From: Sapria himalayana | Lineage: Eukaryota > Streptophyta > Magnoliopsida > Malpighiales > Rafflesiaceae | DNA: 64,000 bases | Direction: 5' to 3' | NCBI GenBank assembly: GCA_029783825.1 | Contig: JAREIK010000343.1 | Span: 1,198,501 to 1,262,500 of the forward strand | In this document: piece by piece, positions 60,691 to 64,000 of the stretch | How positions within the stretch are numbered: the first letter of the stretch is position 1 | Layout: every line of letters starts with the position of its first letter | The notes under the pieces: generated by a model | The model's input: only the letters and a program-made list of their open reading frames with translations | The model's database searches: none | Told to the model about the DNA's origin: nothing | Position numbers and translations under genes: made by a program

Positions 60691-61020
60691 TTTTTAAAAA
60701 AAATTAAGTTTTATTCTTTTTTATGATGGAGTTGATTAGTGCATGGATACTTGGATTTCTCATTTATATCATACCAAACATAAATAATTTGTATTTTGGT
60801 GTATTTTTTATTGCATATCAAAATTTGAATTTTTTTTTTTAATAAATATTGTCTACTTAGCATATTAAAATATAAATTTCTTAAAATTTAATTTATCAAA
60901 AATCAATTATCTCTGAGTCTGCAATAAAATTGGCCAAACTAATAATATTTGAATTATAATAACTAAAAATGTCTGGGTCGATGTATCTCATAATTTTCCG
61001 TATGTTTTTGTAGTTCAGTT
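60690..61020. other. AT-rich spacer
   Basis: Long T and A runs; no gene or known repeat. Confidence 0.5.
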
Positions 61021-61560
61021 CATTGCTAATAAACTAAGTAAAAGGTCGGAAACAATTATCCAATGGAGAAACCTGTCCTTGTCGAATACCGGTTCTGATT
61101 GCCACGTACGAGTTAGGCCAGCTGGAAGTCAACAGATTCAATTTCAATGGCAGCCCACAATTAATTTGATCCGGAAGATCCCCTGTTACATTATTCCAGA
61201 AACTCTTCTTAAGTGTGTTGATTCTGCTAACTTTTATTTTTCTTCTCCCGCCTTTTTCTCTAATTCGGCAGTTCTAGAAATGAATGAGCAATTTCCTGCC
61301 GGGGGCCGTCTCTCTTAAATTTGATCTGTTCTCTTATACTTAGGTCCACATGGTTTTCTGCTTGCTTTGTTCTCCTAAGCGTTCATGTCTACTTAATGTC
61401 GATCTAAGCTGTTATAAAAATAAGCTCAGACGATGCTATGCTCCAAGGTGTTGGGCAGACGATTAGCTTGAAGGAAAATTATGCTGTGAAATTATTGCCG
61501 AGAAGGAAAATGGTGTTGGGAATGGAAAAAAAGGAATTCATGTTGATGAAGCTAACTTGA
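61020..61560 (+). other. Compositional island, possible gene or promoter fragment
   Basis: This 0.5 kb is clearly less AT-rich than either side and not shared with the repeats seen here. It has CCAAT at 61,060 (tatccaatgg) and a TATA-like TTATAAAAATA at about 61,413. One 79-codon frame (61,079-61,318) starts without ATG and resembles no protein known to me. It could be a relic of a promoter/5' end or of a host gene, or an unrelated insertion. No splice-joined protein could be built. Confidence 0.4.
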
Positions 61561-63040
61561 GAATAAGGTATTGTGATTATTATAATGTTTATTCTTATAA
61601 GGTATAGTGAGAATAAGGTATAGATAATGGAAAACGTATATAAATATGCTTAAACACACATCGAGAGAAAAATTAGAAGGAACTACATATTGGATTTTAC
61701 ACATGTCGAAGGTGATAATGGAAAAAAAAAACTATACATTGGAAAATAACGAAAATTATGATTGATGAACAAATAAAAAAAAAAGATATTAGCATATTCG
61801 GTGTTATATTCTTGGAAGTCATTGTCATTTTTTGGTTACTAGCTTTTTTTTTTTTTTGAAAATAAATTATAATTATAAGAACAAATAATATTAATTACAT
61901 TTCTCAAAGATGAAATAGTGTTACATGAATATAAGTAACACTACACTAATCTAATTTGAGTATTTATTTTTATTATGGATACTATTCTACATGACATATT
62001 TCTAATCAATGAAATAAATGAAACTTGAAGATAGAAAATTTTAAAATTATTTGTGATTTAGTTTTTGTTGAGATTTTATTTTTTATTTTTTATTTGTATT
62101 CTTAGTTGTATATTGGAAATACCTTAATTAATAAAAGGTGTTCTAGTTTTATTTTTTATTTTTTCTCCTATATATTTATCTTTTTTACACCATTTATATT
62201 ATCAATATAAAAATAATAGTTTTCCTCTAACTGATATTAAAGTAGACAATAAGGTGAGCCATTGCCATTGATTATCCAATGGTCATCACTATCATCATTG
62301 ATCATCATTGATTATTATCAATGTAATTTTTGATCCTATCACCATTGGTGACTAGGCTAAAATTTGATGTAATGATGATTAGAATTTTTTGACTAGACTA
62401 TCGATATAAATTATTATTGATCATCATTTATATTATTGGTTGGTGTGATTATAAGTTATCAGAATTTTTGACTAATTTATATTACGGATAAACTTTATTA
62501 TTTAGATTATTTTGGTATAAAAGGAAACTTTGTAGGCACTCACAAGATGGATGTACTTGTGAATTTTTATTTTTTGACCCTGACAGGATTGGGTTGGATG
62601 AATCATGTCTATTAAAGGTAAACCCAATTTAATTTTTTGTTTAAATATGTGCTTACTGTTTTAGATTAATGAATTTTTGAGTATTATAATGATTAGAAAA
62701 AGTTAGAGGTAGCATGGTGATTTTTAATTGTCTAGATAGTTATTTCGATGCTCAATGAACTCCATCATGGATCTAAGTTTTGTGGTAATTAAATAACTTG
62801 TATATAATTCTCCTATTGGCAATAGTAGTAGACAAGAGTGTGAAAGGATTGTTGCCTAGTTTTGATGGTGTAGTTTTCACTTATATTGTTTGTTTAATTT
62901 ATTTTTCATATTTTTAATGTTAATATTTGATAGTTGAGTTGTCTCAATTGTATTTGTTTATTGTTTGGGGGCTTGAGTTGAATGACTTTATTATTGAGCA
63001 TGGTTGTATGTTATATTATATTATGTGGTATGAATTTTAT
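61560..63040. other. AT-rich region, no gene
   Basis: Contains a patch rich in 'catcattgat' (62,285-62,330) with hairpin potential and long T runs. By position the right end (about 62,500-63,040) may be an LTR, because a primer-binding site follows. Confidence 0.4.
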
Positions 63041-63041
63041 A

Positions 63042-63053
63042 TAGTATCAGTGC
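63042..63053 (+). other. Primer-binding-site-like sequence (tRNA-iMet)
   Basis: TAGTATCAGTGC differs at two of 12 positions from the usual site. It is followed by a gtgtgtgtgc leader-like stretch, but no gag is recognisable in the remaining kilobase. Confidence 0.45.
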
Positions 63054-64000
63054 TAGATTTTTAAGTGACAAAGTGTGTGTGCATAAATGTAGGTGTTATT
63101 GTGCATAATAATAAATCCTAAGGACACTAAAATCAAAGAATAGTAAAACCTAAGAGCACCCACCTATCTATGTACAATGGAAGAAGGGTGCATATCACTG
63201 TGTCATCAAGAATTTATTCATACACATACAGTGTGCGATGTGCATCGACACTTACTGCATTGATAATATAACAAAGGTAAAGAAATGCTCAAGCAAATGT
63301 CAGGCGATGATGGTGGTATTTTTTTTGGTAGAAATCCTAATTAGGGCTTTGGCAGAATATTAAAAAAATAGAATTAAATCCTACTTTGGTTTGGTATAAA
63401 TTAGAGTTCTTAATAAATCTTAATTTAGTATAATTTTTTTTGGAGGAATCAATTTTTGTGATATATAAAGAGAGATTATCAAAATATACTAGATTAAATA
63501 GAGTTTTTGTTTAATTTCCTCATTGTAGGAGGATGAGTAACACTAGAGATAACTATTATATATCATTTTTAGATAAGTAGTTAAAAGTTTTATATAGTAT
63601 TAAGGGAGATAAATTGATTATAAGTGCTATATATAAATCCTCAGATAGTTTATCCATTATGACATTTTTATTTATTAGAGTGAAATATATAAAATATATT
63701 TTTAAGATAATAATAAATTATTTTATTCTTTTAGGTATTATTGATTATTTCGCTTGTACTCTTATCCTAGATTTCAAGATTATTAACATAAGAGATAATA
63801 TTTATATTATTGGTAATTACATTTTTTTTACTTATATTATTTTCTTGTTCTAAAGAAATTAGTATATCTAATAATAAATATTTCAAAGTTATTAGACCAA
63901 GTAATATTCAATTTTGATCGTTATTATTATCTCGTATTTTACTTATTATTAATTATGCTATTAATTTATTATCTGTGAGTTATATTTTTAGATAATTCAA
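63054..64000. other. AT-rich end of the window, LTR-like
   Basis: A TATATAAAG box at about 63,462-63,470 follows a 'gaatcctaattagggcttt'-like line, the look of a copia LTR promoter. The 79-codon open frame at 63,614-63,853 is hydrophobic and Ile-rich through base bias only. No domain recognised. Confidence 0.35.

Noticed and set aside
61079..61318. 79-codon frame as a gene
   Set aside because: It lacks an ATG start and no known motif or splice partner was found; listed only as a compositional island.
62285..62330. catcattgat repeats as a structured RNA
   Set aside because: Only short AT-rich pairing; no conserved loop or flanking signal.
63614..63853. Hydrophobic 79-codon frame as a membrane protein
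   Set aside because: Ile/Phe/Tyr-rich translation is expected from AT-rich DNA; no start context, family motif or neighbour supports it.
1..64000. Transfer RNA, ribosomal RNA, CRISPR or organelle insertion
   Set aside because: No tRNA B-box-type GGTTCRANNCC with matching arms, no rRNA text and no regular spacer array were seen on reading either strand; a tRNAscan run would be needed to exclude degenerate copies.

Overview
The window is nuclear DNA from a flowering plant. The evidence is a split B2-type mitotic cyclin gene with plant exon/intron structure, plant-type LINEs with a C-terminal RNase H domain, and Ty3/gypsy and Ty1/copia remnants typical of plants. The DNA is very AT-rich. No ribosomal RNA, transfer RNA, CRISPR array or bacterial-style operon was seen. 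The species cannot be named from the sequence. The transposons are old and full of stops, with many C-to-T and G-to-A changes.

Layout. Positions 1-12,195 hold one decayed Ty3/gypsy element of Athila/Tat-like type on the + strand: partial 5' LTR, primer-binding site (PBS), gag, protease, a 72-bp in-frame tandem repeat and a 3' LTR. One LINE interrupts its gag (about 1,932-6,600) and a second LINE fragment sits in its 3' LTR (10,486-11,650). Positions 12,200-23,300 are more LTR and internal pieces of the same and a related family in both orientations, including a 105-bp (35-codon) tandem coding repeat. A copia RT/RNase H remnant (23,300-24,180), a degenerate minisatellite (25,510-26,290), a chromovirus-like gypsy element (27,883-31,700), a minus-strand copia gag (32,220-33,260) and a plus-strand copia end (34,831-35,727) follow.

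Positions 36,600-39,500 are the only intact gene region: a complete CYCB2 cyclin, ten coding exons, 439 residues. Two mitosis-specific (MSA-like) promoter cores lie upstream. One intron appears to use a GC donor.

Positions 39,500-42,440 hold a probable MITE and local duplications. Positions 42,440-46,560 are another copy of the gypsy family with the 105-bp repeat. Positions 46,560-53,060 are unidentified repeats, including a pair of about 280-bp direct repeats around 2.1 kb and a 71-bp tandem repeat. Positions 53,060-60,690 return to gypsy LTRs; they include an array of a roughly 20-bp repeat and a tiny T-rich insertion flanked by a 20-bp target-site duplication. Positions 60,700-64,000 are AT-rich with a small less AT-rich island (61,020-61,560) and an LTR-type primer-binding site near 63,042.

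Functionally, one cell-cycle gene is embedded in silenced-looking nested transposons. No undescribed enzymatic system was found. The most unusual structures are the retroelement copies that carry periodic, in-frame repeats and show no reverse transcriptase, the GC-AG intron in the cyclin, and the poly(A)-only-like insertion.
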